Below, one piece after another: positions 35,558 to 45,212 of a stretch of DNA of 58,389 bases. The position numbers and the translations under genes are program-made. The number at the start of each line of letters is the position of its first letter. The stretch's first letter is position 1. This DNA is from Neomoorella stamsii. Lineage in GTDB: Bacteria; Bacillota; DSM-521; Neomoorellales; Neomoorellaceae. The stretch covers positions 1-58,389 of the forward strand of contig NZ_PVXL01000004.1 in NCBI RefSeq assembly GCF_002995805.1. The letters are read 5' to 3'. Under the pieces are notes generated by a model. It searched no databases, was not told the DNA's origin, and saw only the letters and a program-made list of their open reading frames with translations.

Positions 35558-37522
35558 ATGTCAGAAAATATAACCGCAGCCGTTGACACCGGCAAAGAGG
35601 TCCTGCCCGTCCTGGCCAGTGACCGTCATTTACTGGAGCGCCAGGTGGCCGCTTTATACGGTATTTTATGTGATATTTACGGCACGGACAAAGTAGTATT
35701 AAGGGCCAGCAAGCTGGAAGCCCTGGATTTAATCCGTTCCGGCGACCTGGCGGCCAGGGTCCTGGCCCTGGAAAAATTGATCTATGAGGACCCCACCATC
35801 AATGATTTGCCGGCCGAAGAAGAGATACCCCAGGTCCTGACAGCCCTGCAGGAAGAATTAGCCGACTTTATTGCCCGGCGGACGGTGGAAGAAAAACTGG
35901 AGCAGCGCATTGCCGAAAGGATGCAGGAGCGCCATGAAGAGTATATCCAGGAGATTCGCCGCCAGGTTCTAAAGGAAAATAACGGGCCGGAAAACGCCCA
36001 GACCCTTAAAAAACTGGCTATTCTGGAAAAGATGTCCCGGATAACCCTTTCCCGGACGGCCCTGGAAGCCCTGCGGCCCCGGCGCTTGGAGGAAATCGTC
36101 GGCCAGGACCAGGCCGTGCAGGCCATACTCGCTAAACTCGCCTCTCCCTTTCCCCAGCACATGATTATCTACGGCCCGCCGGGGGTGGGGAAAACGACGG
36201 CGGCCCGCCTGGCCCTGGAAGAAGCCAAGAAGATAAGCAGTTCCCCCTTTAAACCCCAGGCGCCCTTTGTTGAGGTGGACGGTACCACTTTGCGCTGGGA
36301 TCCCCGGGAAGTGACCAACCCTCTTTTGGGCTCGGTCCATGATCCCATTTACCAGGGAGCGCGGCGGGACCTGGCCGAGAGCGGGGTGCCGGAGCCCAAA
36401 CTGGGGCTGGTGACGGAGGCCCATGGCGGCATACTCTTTATTGACGAGATCGGGGAAATGGATCCCCTGCTCCTCAACAAGCTCCTCAAGGTCCTGGAAG
36501 ATAAGCGGGTAGAATTTGATTCCTCCTACTATGACCCGGGCGATGAAAGTGTGCCCCGTTATATTAAAAAACTCTTTGAGGAAGGAGCCCCGGCTGATTT
36601 TATCCTTATCGGCGCTACGACCCGGGAGCCGGAGGAACTGAACCCGGCCCTGCGCTCCCGCTGCGCTGAGGTGTTTTTTGAACCCCTCACGCCGGCCCAC
36701 ATCCAGACCATTATCAAAGAAGCCGCGGGCCGGCTGGGGGTTAAACTGGAACCGGCGGTACCGGAACTAATCTCCGAATATACCATTGAAGGCCGCAAGG
36801 CCATCAATATCCTGGCCGAAGCTTACGGCCTCAGTCTCTACCAGCAGCAGCGGAAGAAAGGCCGCCGGCGCCGGCTGATTACGGTAGACCATGTCATGCA
36901 GGTCTTAAGAAGCGCCCGCCTGACGCCCTATACTACCGTTAAGGCCAAGGATACGCCGGAAATCGGCCGGGTGCTGGGCCTGGCCGTGGCCGGCTTTGTG
37001 GGTTCGGTCCTGGAGATTGAGGCCATGGCCTTCCCGGCCCGGGAACCGGGGAAAGGCAACATCCGCTTTAATGAGACGGCCGGCAGCATGGCGCGGGACT
37101 CCGTGTTCAATGCCGCCGTGGTATTTCGCCTGCTGACGGGGGAGGATTTATACAACTATGACGTCCACGTTAATATTGTGGGCGGGGCCAATATCGACGG
37201 TCCCTCGGCCGGCCTGGCCATTACCGCTGCCATTATCAGTGCCGTCCAGGAGCGGCCGGTGCGCCAGGATATCGCCGTGACGGGGGAAATCTCCATCCAG
37301 GGAAAAGTCAAACCGGTAGGCGGGGTGCTGGAGAAAATCTATGGCGCCAAGCAGGCTGGGATGAAAATGGTTTTAATCCCGGCAGAAAATGCGGCCGAGG
37401 TGCCGGCCAGCATAAAGGGGATTGACATCCGGCCCGTGGCTACGGTGGCCGAGGCCCTGGATTACCTGCTGCTGGCGACGGCCAGGGCAAAGGGCCGGCG
37501 GCGGTCGCGGGCGGGAGCCTGA
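35558..37522 (+). CDS. lonC: LonC-type ATP-dependent protease (spore-associated Lon family)
   Basis: This 654-residue protease lacks the LAN domain of LonA. It has a helical N-terminal region (1-170), an AAA+ domain with Walker A GPPGVGKT and Walker [14 protein letters not shown], and a Lon protease domain with the catalytic pair S550 (DGPSAGL) and K593 (GGVLEKI). This arrangement matches LonC, a family found in a subset of endospore formers and thought to act in sporulation. It follows rplI by 3 bp and precedes dnaB by 5 bp, so it is expressed with replication and ribosome genes. Confidence 0.92.
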   Translation: MSENITAAVDTGKEVLPVLASDRHLLERQVAALYGILCDIYGTDKVVLRASKLEALDLIRSGDLAARVLALEKLIYEDPTINDLPAEEEIPQVLTALQEELADFIARRTVEEKLEQRIAERMQERHEEYIQEIRRQVLKENNGPENAQTLKKLAILEKMSRITLSRTALEALRPRRLEEIVGQDQAVQAILAKLASPFPQHMIIYGPPGVGKTTAARLALEEAKKISSSPFKPQAPFVEVDGTTLRWDPREVTNPLLGSVHDPIYQGARRDLAESGVPEPKLGLVTEAHGGILFIDEIGEMDPLLLNKLLKVLEDKRVEFDSSYYDPGDESVPRYIKKLFEEGAPADFILIGATTREPEELNPALRSRCAEVFFEPLTPAHIQTIIKEAAGRLGVKLEPAVPELISEYTIEGRKAINILAEAYGLSLYQQQRKKGRRRRLITVDHVMQVLRSARLTPYTTVKAKDTPEIGRVLGLAVAGFVGSVLEIEAMAFPAREPGKGNIRFNETAGSMARDSVFNAAVVFRLLTGEDLYNYDVHVNIVGGANIDGPSAGLAITAAIISAVQERPVRQDIAVTGEISIQGKVKPVGGVLEKIYGAKQAGMKMVLIPAENAAEVPASIKGIDIRPVATVAEALDYLLLATARAKGRRRSRAGA

Positions 37523-37527
37523 AAGCT

Positions 37528-38862
37528 ATGGCAGACGAGCTGGAAAAAGTCCCTCCCCAGAGCCTGGAGGCCGAGCAGTCAGTCCTGGGGGCCATTATGC
37601 TGGACCGGGAGGCATTGCTTTCCGTCCTGGAAATCCTTAAAGTCGAAGACTTCTACCGGGAAGCCCACCGGCTGATTTACCGCGCCATCCTGGACCTCAA
37701 TGAGCGCGGTGAGGCCGTCGACCTCCTGACGGTAACGGAAGAACTCCGCCGCCAGGGCCAGCTGGAGGTAGCAGGCGGGGCTGCTTATTTGACCTCCCTG
37801 ACGGGCGATGTACCCAGTGTGGCTAATGCCGGCTATTATGCCCGCCTGGTAGCGGAAAAAGCCACTTTAAGGGCCCTGGTGCAGGCAGCCGGCCGCATTA
37901 CCGAACTGGCCTTGAGCGAAGCCGGGGAAGTGGACCAGATTTTAGATGAGGCTGAACGTCTAATTTTTGAGGTGGCCGGGGGCCGGCGCCGCAGCGGCTT
38001 TGTGCCCATTAAAGAGGTCCTGCTGCAAACCTTTGAGCAACTGGAGCGTTTGAGCGCCCATAAGGGTGAAGTTACCGGCGTGCCCACCTTCCATGACCTG
38101 GACCGCCTTCTTTCCGGCCTGCAGCCTTCCGACCTGATTATCTGCGCTGCCCGGCCGGGGATGGGTAAGACCTCTTTCTGCCTGAATATTGCCCAGCAGG
38201 TAGCTGTCAAACAAAAGCTGCCGGTGGCCATTTTCAGCCTGGAGATGTCCCGGGAGCAGGTGGTGCAGCGCATGCTGGCTGCTGAAGCCATGGTGGAGCA
38301 GCACCGCCTGCGGACGGGCTTTTTAACCGAAGACGACTGGGCGCGGCTAGTCAATGCCGCCGGTATCCTGGGGGAGGCCCCCATCTATATTGACGATACC
38401 CCGGCCCTCTCGGCCCTGGAGGTCCGGGCTAAGGCCAGGCGGCTGCAATCAGAAAGCGGCCTGGGCCTGGTGGTAGTCGACTACCTGCAGCTCATGCAGG
38501 CCCACCGCCGGGTGGACAGCCGCCAGCAGGAAATTGCCCTTATCTCCAGGGCCATGAAGGCCCTGGCCCGGGAGCTAAACGTTCCCGTCCTGGTCCTATC
38601 CCAGTTAAACCGCGGTGTCGAGCAGCGCCAGGATAAACGCCCGGTTATGGCCGACCTCCTGGAGAGCGGGGCCATTGAGGCTGACGCCGATGTCATTATC
38701 TTCCTTTACCGGCCCCAGTATTACGACCCCGACACCGATAAAAAAGGGATTGCCGAAGTTATCGTGGCCAAGCACCGCAATGGGCCGGTGGGAACGGTGG
38801 AAATGGCTTTTTTGCCTGAATTTACCAAATTTGTCGACCTGGCCCCGGAACCGGCCGTTTAA
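37528..38862 (+). CDS. dnaB: replicative DNA helicase DnaB (DnaC in Bacillus)
   Basis: This is the hexameric 5'-3' helicase of the replication fork, 444 residues. The N-terminal domain begins PPQSLEAEQSVLGAIMLDREAL. The RecA-like domain has ARPGMGKTSF (Walker A), IFSLEMS, VVVDYLQLM and VLSQLNRGVEQR, ending with KHRNGPVGTVEMAFLPEFTKF. The neighbours rplI and lonC agree with the Firmicutes order. Confidence 0.97.
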   Translation: MADELEKVPPQSLEAEQSVLGAIMLDREALLSVLEILKVEDFYREAHRLIYRAILDLNERGEAVDLLTVTEELRRQGQLEVAGGAAYLTSLTGDVPSVANAGYYARLVAEKATLRALVQAAGRITELALSEAGEVDQILDEAERLIFEVAGGRRRSGFVPIKEVLLQTFEQLERLSAHKGEVTGVPTFHDLDRLLSGLQPSDLIICAARPGMGKTSFCLNIAQQVAVKQKLPVAIFSLEMSREQVVQRMLAAEAMVEQHRLRTGFLTEDDWARLVNAAGILGEAPIYIDDTPALSALEVRAKARRLQSESGLGLVVVDYLQLMQAHRRVDSRQQEIALISRAMKALARELNVPVLVLSQLNRGVEQRQDKRPVMADLLESGAIEADADVIIFLYRPQYYDPDTDKKGIAEVIVAKHRNGPVGTVEMAFLPEFTKFVDLAPEPAV

Positions 38863-38880
38863 GAAAGAAGGTTAAAAAAG

Positions 38881-40047
38881 TTGGCACCAGATTCTACCCG
38901 CATCTGGACCCGGGATTTTATCCTTTTATCCCTGGCCAGTTTCCTGATCTTTACCGGCTTCCAGATGCTCATGCCCACCCTGCCCAAATATGTAGCTGCC
39001 CTGGGTGGTGACAACCTGGTGGTGGGCTTTACCATGGGCATCTTTACCATTTCTGCTGTCCTGGTCCGTCCCTGGCTGGGCCGGGAAATGGACCGCCGTG
39101 GCCGGCGGGGTATCTACCTGCTGGGCTTGTTGATTTTTGCTGTGGCGGTGCTGGGTTATTCCATTTCACCTTCGATCCTCATCCTGTTTCTTTTTCGCCT
39201 TCTTCATGGCGCCGGTTGGGGCGGTTCCACCACCGCCGGGGGAACCATTGTTACCGACATTTTACCTCCGCAACGGCGGGCCGAGGGCCTGGGTTATTAT
39301 GGCCTGTTTTCCAACCTGGCCATGGCCATTGCCCCGGCCCTGGGGCTGCTGGTCCTGGACCTGGCCGGTTTTAAAGTACTCTTCTTTACTTCCGCAGCCC
39401 TGGCCCTGGCCGCCACCCTGGTGGCCGGTAAGATAAAAATGCCGGCCGTAGCTACTCGCGGCGGGTCCCCGCCGGCCTTTTTTGAGCCTAAAGCCTTACA
39501 TCCGTCCCTGATTGCCTTCTTTATGACCATTACCTATGGCGGCGTGGTAACCTTCCTGACCCTTTATGCCGCCGAACGCGGTATTGCCAATATTGGTCTC
39601 TTTTTTACTTTTTATGCCGCAGCCCTGATGCTCATCCGGCCCCTGGCCGGGATGGTGGCCGACCGGTACGGCCAGGGGCCGGTTTTGGTCCCCGGTTTGC
39701 TGGCGGCCACCCTGGCCACCCTGATCCTGGCCCTGGCCGGCAGCCTCCCGGTTTTCCTCGTAGCCGCCGTCCTCTACGGCCTGGGATTTGGCGCCGCCCA
39801 GCCTACCCTCCAGGCCATGGCCGTGGCCGGCGTAGCTCCCAACCGCCGCGGTGCGGCGAACGGTACTTTTTTTTCCGCTTTTGACCTGGGGATAGGCCTG
39901 GGTTCTACCCTCCTGGGAGTCGTGGCCCGGTTCACCGGTTTTGCCGGTATGTATGCTGTAGCCTCTCTCTTCGGACTGGCCGGACTGCTCACTTTTCTGG
40001 CGGGAAGAAAAGGCAGGTCTGCCCAAAAAGCAACGGCGGGCCCTTAG
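38881..40047 (+). CDS. MFS transporter
   Basis: This is a 388-residue major facilitator with about 12 helices. Helix 2-3 loop motif: GREMDRRGRRGIYL; helix 8-9 counterpart: GMVADRYGQGPVL. The TTG start lies about nine bases after AAGAAGG. It is probably read through from dnaB, 18 bp upstream. The substrate is unknown; the family pattern is that of small drug or metabolite exporters. Confidence 0.85.
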   Translation: MAPDSTRIWTRDFILLSLASFLIFTGFQMLMPTLPKYVAALGGDNLVVGFTMGIFTISAVLVRPWLGREMDRRGRRGIYLLGLLIFAVAVLGYSISPSILILFLFRLLHGAGWGGSTTAGGTIVTDILPPQRRAEGLGYYGLFSNLAMAIAPALGLLVLDLAGFKVLFFTSAALALAATLVAGKIKMPAVATRGGSPPAFFEPKALHPSLIAFFMTITYGGVVTFLTLYAAERGIANIGLFFTFYAAALMLIRPLAGMVADRYGQGPVLVPGLLAATLATLILALAGSLPVFLVAAVLYGLGFGAAQPTLQAMAVAGVAPNRRGAANGTFFSAFDLGIGLGSTLLGVVARFTGFAGMYAVASLFGLAGLLTFLAGRKGRSAQKATAGP

Positions 40048-40147
40048 ACTAGTGGGCAGAATAGGTTTTTAACATTCTATCAGTATTTTTTTCTTTTCCC
40101 CGGCGCAGACTATCCCCGGAAATGTAAATGGTGAAAGGGGTAGTCAG

Positions 40148-40474
40148 GTGGCCAGGGTCATTGGCATTATGCCCAACCAGGAACAGGTGGGCGGGCTCAT
40201 TGATAGCCTGAAAAACGCCGGTTTTGACCGCAAGGATATGGTTGTCGCCAGTTTGTCCAGGTCCTTTACGGAGTGGGAAAATCCTGATGAAATAGCTTAC
40301 CTCAAAACCGAACGGGATGAACTCTGGCAGGAGGGGACCGATACCTATACGGACTTCCTGGCAGCCTCTGCCGGGCAGGGTGTAGCGGTAGCCGTTGAGG
40401 CACCGCGCCATGAACTAGCCCGCATCCGGGAAATTATGGAGCAAAACGGGGCTGCGAAAATTATCCAGGATTAA
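40148..40474 (+). CDS. conserved hypothetical protein
   Basis: This 108-residue protein starts with GTG behind AAAGGGG. It reads as alternating strands and helices, with MARVIGIMPNQEQVGGLIDSLKNAGFDRKDMVVASL at the start, and ends in a helix and short strand. The N-terminal layout (strand, helix picking residues per segment, then a Val-rich strand) resembles small ferredoxin-fold stress proteins such as YflT, but I do not recognise the family. A clear terminator follows, so it is a separate or last gene. Confidence 0.6.
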   Translation: MARVIGIMPNQEQVGGLIDSLKNAGFDRKDMVVASLSRSFTEWENPDEIAYLKTERDELWQEGTDTYTDFLAASAGQGVAVAVEAPRHELARIREIMEQNGAAKIIQD

Positions 40475-40478
40475 GGTA

Positions 40479-40512
40479 AAGCCGCGGTCTGGAGGGATCG
40501 CGGCTTCTTTTT
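40479..40512 (+). terminator. terminator after the hypothetical gene
   Basis: AAGCCGCG (40479-40486) pairs with CGCGGCTT (40499-40506), followed by CTTTTT. Confidence 0.85.
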
Positions 40513-40716
40513 GCTTTATTGGGAGGAATAGCTGGAAAAAAGACGAAATAATAAAAGCGATAAAACGGATTTCCTCGCCGCAGTAGCGATTACGACGTCT
40601 ACAATATCGGAGCGCTGTTAGCATCTGGGTGAATGCATCAAGGTATTGAAAATACACGTTGCAATTTACGTGTAAAACGCCGGTATAAGCCGGTATGGTT
40701 TGTAAGGGGGTGTCTT

Positions 40717-41277
40717 ATGGAAGTCAACATTGCCGGTACCCTGCTTAAACTCCTCCAGGGGGATATTGTTGAGCAAGAGGTAGAGGCCATTGTCAATGCC
40801 GCCAATACCGGCCTGTGGGGTGGCAGTGGCGTCGACGGCGCCATCCACCAGGCCGGGGGACCGGCCATAGCGGCAGAGTGCCGCCGCATCCGGGAAGAGC
40901 AGGGCGGTTGCCCAGTCGGCCAGGCGGTTATCACCTCCGGGGGATTCCTCAAGGCGCGCTACGTTATCCATACCGTAGGTCCCATCTGGCACGGCGGCCG
41001 GCAAGGAGAAGATGAGCTGCTGGCCAGTGCCTACCGCAGCAGCCTCCAGCTTGCCCGGGAGCGTGGAATCAAATCCCTGGCCTTTCCTTCCATCAGCACC
41101 GGGGCTTACCGCTTCCCTGTGGAGCGAGCCGCCGGGATAGCCATGGCTACGGTAAAGGATTTTTTGACTGCCAATCCGGGTACCTTTAGCGAAGTACGTT
41201 TTGTCCTTTTTTCCCAGCCGGTTCTGGTAGCCTACGAACAGGCCCTGGCGGAGGTATTAGCTTCCGGCCCGCAATAA
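40717..41277 (+). CDS. macro-domain ADP-ribose hydrolase
   Basis: This 186-residue single-domain macro protein binds ADP-ribose and probably deacetylates O-acetyl-ADP-ribose or removes ADP-ribose from proteins. It has the MacroD/YmdB signatures [33 protein letters not shown] and [15 protein letters not shown] 40717 is six bases after AAGGGGG. An upstream in-frame ATG at 40633 has no site. No ADP-ribosyltransferase or sirtuin lies nearby. Confidence 0.92.
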   Translation: MEVNIAGTLLKLLQGDIVEQEVEAIVNAANTGLWGGSGVDGAIHQAGGPAIAAECRRIREEQGGCPVGQAVITSGGFLKARYVIHTVGPIWHGGRQGEDELLASAYRSSLQLARERGIKSLAFPSISTGAYRFPVERAAGIAMATVKDFLTANPGTFSEVRFVLFSQPVLVAYEQALAEVLASGPQ

Positions 41278-41341
41278 TATCCGGTGATAAGACAGCGTTT
41301 GTGGCCGGGGCTTCTTGCAATGGCGCCGCTACCGCAGTAAG

Positions 41342-41438
41342 TTAAGTATTACTTAATTGTGAAATCGGGTACAAAAGCGGATTAAAAGCGGCGAGGATGT
41401 GGAGAAAAAGCGGGGCAAAGCAGTTAAGTATCGTTTAA
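41342..41438 (+). promoter_or_regulatory. two TTAAGTAT-type boxes upstream of the DUF763 gene
   Basis: A perfect 15-bp palindrome TTAAGTATTACTTAA lies at 41342-41356, and a near copy, TTAAGTATCGTTTAA, at 41424-41438. The 82-bp spacing, close to eight helical turns, suggests a possible looping operator. The regulator is unknown. Confidence 0.4.
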
Positions 41439-41476
41439 GGGCATTGGATGAAGCGAGTAAAAAAGGATGATTTGCT

Positions 41477-42559
41477 ATGCGGACCGGCACGGCTAGTCTC
41501 CCCCTCCACGGAGGCCACTGTCCGCCCTGGCTTTTTGAACGCATGAAACGCCTGGGGCCGGCCATCCTGGAGGTAATTGTCCGGGAATACGGCCCCCAGG
41601 AGGTTTTACGGCGCCTGAGCGATCCGCACTGGTTCCAGGCCTTTGGCTGTGTCCTGGGCTTTGACTGGCACTCCTCGGGCTTAACTACCACCCTCTGCGG
41701 CGCCCTTAAGGAGGGTATACGCGGCCGGGAAAAGGACCTGGGCCTGGTCATTGCCGGGGGAAAGGGCCGCACTTCCCGCCAGACACCGGAGGAAATCGCA
41801 ACGGCAGCCGATAGACTGGCCCTGACCTCTTTACAACCTGGAGAGTTAGTATACGCCAGCAGGATGGCCGCTAAAGTCGACAATACCGCCCTCCAGGACG
41901 GCTACCAGCTCTACCATCACGTCTTTATCTTTACCTTTGACGGCCGGTGGGCCGTCGTCCAGCAGGGGATGAATGAAATGACGCGCCTGGCCCGCCGCTA
42001 CCACTGGCTGGGCGAAGGAGTAGGGGACTTTGTTTGCGAACCCCATGCCGCTGTTTGCTGCGATGCGAAGGGGGAGGTGCTGAACATGGTGGCCAATGAG
42101 GGGCAGGCCTCCCGCCAGGTGGTGACGGAGCTGGCCCGGCAGCGGCCGGAAAGAGTAGTAGCCGAGTTTAACCGCATCCTGGAGAGGAAGTTGCCCAATC
42201 TCTCCCTCCCCTGGCGCCATGATGTTCCCCGGGCGAGCTACCTCAATAAGGCCCTGCTCAAAGTATATGCCGCCCAGCCCCGGGATTTTGCCGCCGTCCT
42301 GGGCGTGGAAGGCGTGGGCCCCAAAACTGTCCGCGCCCTGGCCATGGTGGCCGAGGTGGCCTACGGCGCGCCGGCCAGCTTCCGCGATCCAGTCCGGTAC
42401 AGCTTCAGCCACGGCGGCAAGGACGGCCACCCCTACCCGGTAGACCGTCGGGTCTATGATCACTCCATCGCCGTCCTGGAGCAGGCCCTGGCATCAGCGA
42501 AGATCGGCCGGACTGACAAGCTCCAGGCCTTGAAACGGCTGGCCCAAATTTCTCCGTAA
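41477..42559 (+). CDS. DUF763 family protein
   Basis: This 360-residue protein starts MRTGTASLPLHGGHCPPWLFERMKRL and includes FGCVLGFDWHSSGLTTTLCGALK, typical of the DUF763 family of archaea and thermophilic bacteria. The C-terminal part has GVEGVGPKTVRALAMVAEV, a helix-hairpin-helix-like segment that often binds DNA, followed by a His/Asp-rich stretch (YSFSHGGKDGHPYPVDRR). The function is unknown; a DNA repair role is only a guess from the hairpin motif. The ribosome-binding site is weak (AAAGGATG). Confidence 0.82.
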   Translation: MRTGTASLPLHGGHCPPWLFERMKRLGPAILEVIVREYGPQEVLRRLSDPHWFQAFGCVLGFDWHSSGLTTTLCGALKEGIRGREKDLGLVIAGGKGRTSRQTPEEIATAADRLALTSLQPGELVYASRMAAKVDNTALQDGYQLYHHVFIFTFDGRWAVVQQGMNEMTRLARRYHWLGEGVGDFVCEPHAAVCCDAKGEVLNMVANEGQASRQVVTELARQRPERVVAEFNRILERKLPNLSLPWRHDVPRASYLNKALLKVYAAQPRDFAAVLGVEGVGPKTVRALAMVAEVAYGAPASFRDPVRYSFSHGGKDGHPYPVDRRVYDHSIAVLEQALASAKIGRTDKLQALKRLAQISP

Positions 42560-42575
42560 AGGCTTTGCACCTATG

Positions 42576-42618
42576 AAAAAACCGCCACGTAGCGCACTTA
42601 ACTACGTGGCGGTTTATT
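42576..42618. terminator. bidirectional terminator between DUF763 and hcp
   Basis: AAACCGCCACGTAG (42579-42592) pairs perfectly with 42602-42615. A-rich sequence before it and T-rich sequence after it allow use by both convergent genes. Confidence 0.88.
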
Positions 42619-42619
42619 A

Positions 42620-43903
42620 TTAACCCAGGATATCTTTCAGGTCCTGTTCCGGCGTGGTAATAGGCTTCAGGTTGTAGTTTTCCTGCAGGACCTTCAGCAC
42701 ATTGGGTGTCAGGAAGGCCGGCAGGGAGGGGCCGATGCGGATGTTTTGAATCCCCAGGTGCAGTAGGGTCAGCAGGATAGCCACGGCTTTTTGCTCGAAC
42801 CAGGACAGGACTAGACTCAAGGGCAGCTCGTTGACGCTGCAGTTAAAGGCTTCAGCCAGGGCCAGGGCCACCTGGAGGGCTGAATAGGCGTTATTGCACT
42901 GTCCTATATCGATAAGGCGCGGGATGCCGCCAATATCGCCCAGGTCGAGGTGATTGAAGCGGTACTTGCCGCAGCCCAGGGTCAGGACCACGCAGTCCCC
43001 CGGTACCTTCTCCACGAATTCAGTGTAGTAATTGCGGCCTGGCTTGGCCCCGTCGCAGCCGCCCACCAGGAAGAAGTGGCGGATCTTACCGGCCTTGACA
43101 GCATCGATCACCTGGCCGGCTATGCTTAAGATAGCTGTGTGGTGGAAACCGGTGGTCAATTCGCCGCCGGCCTTTTCCTCCAGGGGCGGCAGGGCTTTCG
43201 CCTTTTCAATAACCGGCGTAAAGTCGCGGTTTTTAATATGGGTTACTCCCGGCAGGCCGGCAATGCCACAGGTAAACATGCGCTCCCGGTAAGATTCCTT
43301 GGGGATCAACACGCAGTTAGTCGTACCCAGGATGGCGCCGGGGAACTCTTCAAATTCTTTTTTCTGGTTCTGCCAGGCCGAGCCGTAGTTGCCCACCAGG
43401 TGGGGGAACTTCTTCAGTTCCGGGTAGGCATGGGCCGGCAGCATTTCCCCGTGGGTATAGACGTTAATCCCCGTACCTTCCGTCTGCCGCAGGAGTTCAT
43501 AGAGGTCCAGCAGGTCGTGGCCGGTAACGAGAATACCCGGACCTTTCTTAGTGCCGGTAGATACTTTCGTCGGGACCGGGGCGCCAAAACGCTCTACATG
43601 TGCTTTATCCAGTAATTCCATGACTTTGAGGTTCACGGCCCCGACTTTTAAGGCCATCTCTATATGACGGTTAAGATCAAAGTCGACGTTAGTTAGCGTA
43701 GTAAAGAGTGCCTCGTGCATAAAGGCGTCTACTTCTTCGTCCCGGGCACCCAGTTCCCGGGCATGGTAGGCATAGGCGGCAATACCTTTAAGGCCGATGA
43801 GGATGGTATCCTGCAGGCTGGCGATATCTTCGTTTTTACCGCAAACGCCTGCCCTGGTGCAGCCGGTACCGCCGGCTGTCTGCTCGCACTGGTAACAAAA
43901 CAT
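42620..43903 (-). CDS. hcp: hydroxylamine reductase / hybrid-cluster protein, class III
   Basis: Hcp carries a [4Fe-4S] cluster and the hybrid Fe-S-O cluster and reduces hydroxylamine or NO in nitrosative stress. The N-terminal cysteines are C3-x2-C6-x8-C15-x5-C21 in FCYQCEQTAGGTGCTRAGVCG. Hybrid-cluster ligands fall in HGEMLPAH, FTCGIAGLPG, GGCDGAKPGRNYYTEF and LTLGCGKYRFN. At 427 residues it lacks the roughly 110-residue insert of longer Hcps, as in class III enzymes of thermophiles. ATG 43903 follows AAAGGGGGAG. A CRP/FNR-type operator lies upstream. Confidence 0.94.
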   Translation of the reverse strand: MFCYQCEQTAGGTGCTRAGVCGKNEDIASLQDTILIGLKGIAAYAYHARELGARDEEVDAFMHEALFTTLTNVDFDLNRHIEMALKVGAVNLKVMELLDKAHVERFGAPVPTKVSTGTKKGPGILVTGHDLLDLYELLRQTEGTGINVYTHGEMLPAHAYPELKKFPHLVGNYGSAWQNQKKEFEEFPGAILGTTNCVLIPKESYRERMFTCGIAGLPGVTHIKNRDFTPVIEKAKALPPLEEKAGGELTTGFHHTAILSIAGQVIDAVKAGKIRHFFLVGGCDGAKPGRNYYTEFVEKVPGDCVVLTLGCGKYRFNHLDLGDIGGIPRLIDIGQCNNAYSALQVALALAEAFNCSVNELPLSLVLSWFEQKAVAILLTLLHLGIQNIRIGPSLPAFLTPNVLKVLQENYNLKPITTPEQDLKDILG

Positions 43904-43942
43904 GGTTTCTCCCCCTTTGGTGGAATTTTTCAGGACAACCTT

Positions 43943-43985
43943 ATCATAAATGGAAGGGCTAAAATAAACTGTGACCTGGGTCACA
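43943..43985 (-). promoter_or_regulatory. CRP/FNR-family operator and promoter of hcp
   Basis: TGTGACCTGGGTCACA at 43970-43985 is a 6-bp inverted repeat around four bases. A TATGAT -10 (43948-43943 on the minus strand) gives a start near 43936 and places the operator centre at about -41.5, the class II activator position. A palindrome ATTTGATCAAAT lies further upstream at 43997-44008. Confidence 0.7.
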
Positions 43986-44131
43986 ATTATACACAGATTT
44001 GATCAAATACCCGGACGCCGGAGCAAGTAACTCCTTGCAAATCAGAACTGGTACTAGCAGGAAATCCAGTATTGGTGTCGAAAAACCTTAAATACGGCCA
44101 GTAATTAACAAAAAAGGGCGGAGGTTGCGGT

Positions 44132-45124
44132 ATGGACGGAAATTCCCCCCGGCCATTGGGAGCTGGATTAGATACATATCATTTTCAACCGGCAACCAGC
44201 CAGCCGTTGGGGAGTTATCATCAGCCGTTACCAATAGAGAAGCCGGTAGGGATGACAGGCGTGCCTGACGGGCCGGTAGGGGAAATTTACCAGGAAGCCC
44301 AGGAAGCCCTGAGCGATGTCTATCACCGCTGTCGCCTCGGGAGTCAGCTGGAAGTAAAAAATATCCAGGAGATAGTAGCCGACTTTCTCAACCGGATGCA
44401 GGACAATCAGGACATGTTTTTGCAGATGGCCATGCTTAAGGACCTGGACCCCTATTCTTCGCGCCATTCCCTGAATGTAACTGTCCTGGCTACCCTCCTC
44501 GGTTCAAAATTAGGCCTCTCCCAGGATGAACTCCTGGTCATCGGTGTTGGCGCCATGCTCCACGACGTGGGCAAATTGGAAGTACCGCCGGCAGTTTTAT
44601 TAAAGCCCGGCAAGCTAACTGCCGAGGAATTTGCCGTTATCAAGCGCCATCCCCAGGCCGGTTATGAGCGGCTGGACGGCGTGGTCAGCGAAGCGGTTCG
44701 CCGGGTGGCCCGGGATCACCATGAACGCTGTAACGGCAGTGGTTACCCCAAAGGATTAAACCGGGAAGAGTTAAGCCTGGCCGCCCGGTGCGTGGCCATT
44801 GCCGATGTTTACGACGCCGTAACTACCGACCGCTGCTACCGGCCCAGGTATCTCCCCCATGAAGGCATGGAATTGTTAATGGTAGAAAGTACCATGGGCA
44901 ACCTGGACCTGGAGCTGGTACGGGTATTTTTGCAGGCCATTGCCAGTTACCCGGTGGGGACTACGGTACGGTTGACGACGGGTGAAATCGCCCGGGTAAT
45001 AGCCCAGGAGCCGGAGGTACCCATGCGCCCGGTGGTCAAGGTGTTGCAGCCCCGGCGCCGGGCCGGTGAGATTATCCGCCTCCTGACCAATCCTTCTATA
45101 TTAATTGTCGAGGCTGAACCCTAG
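44132..45124 (+). CDS. HD-GYP domain phosphodiesterase
   Basis: This 330-residue protein probably hydrolyses cyclic-di-GMP. The HD motif is MLHDVGK and the GYP motif lies in GSGYPKGL, with metal-site histidines in RHSLNVT, KRHP and ARDHHE. The first 90 residues are Pro/Gly-rich and then helical, with no transmembrane segment or known sensor domain, so it is cytosolic. It diverges from hcp across a 228-bp gap; the start lies behind GCGGAGG. Confidence 0.9.
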   Translation: MDGNSPRPLGAGLDTYHFQPATSQPLGSYHQPLPIEKPVGMTGVPDGPVGEIYQEAQEALSDVYHRCRLGSQLEVKNIQEIVADFLNRMQDNQDMFLQMAMLKDLDPYSSRHSLNVTVLATLLGSKLGLSQDELLVIGVGAMLHDVGKLEVPPAVLLKPGKLTAEEFAVIKRHPQAGYERLDGVVSEAVRRVARDHHERCNGSGYPKGLNREELSLAARCVAIADVYDAVTTDRCYRPRYLPHEGMELLMVESTMGNLDLELVRVFLQAIASYPVGTTVRLTTGEIARVIAQEPEVPMRPVVKVLQPRRRAGEIIRLLTNPSILIVEAEP

Positions 45125-45212
45125 TTCATTTCGTAAAAACTGTGTGTTAGCAGGGCGGCAGGGGTATGCTAATATAAGGGTACTGGTCAACCTGTATGGC
45201 GGAGATGATTGG

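Noticed and set aside
43997..44008. FNR box at ATTTGATCAAAT
   Set aside because: The half-sites lack the four-base gap of FNR sites (TTGAT-N4-ATCAA). The better operator is the TGTGAC repeat downstream.
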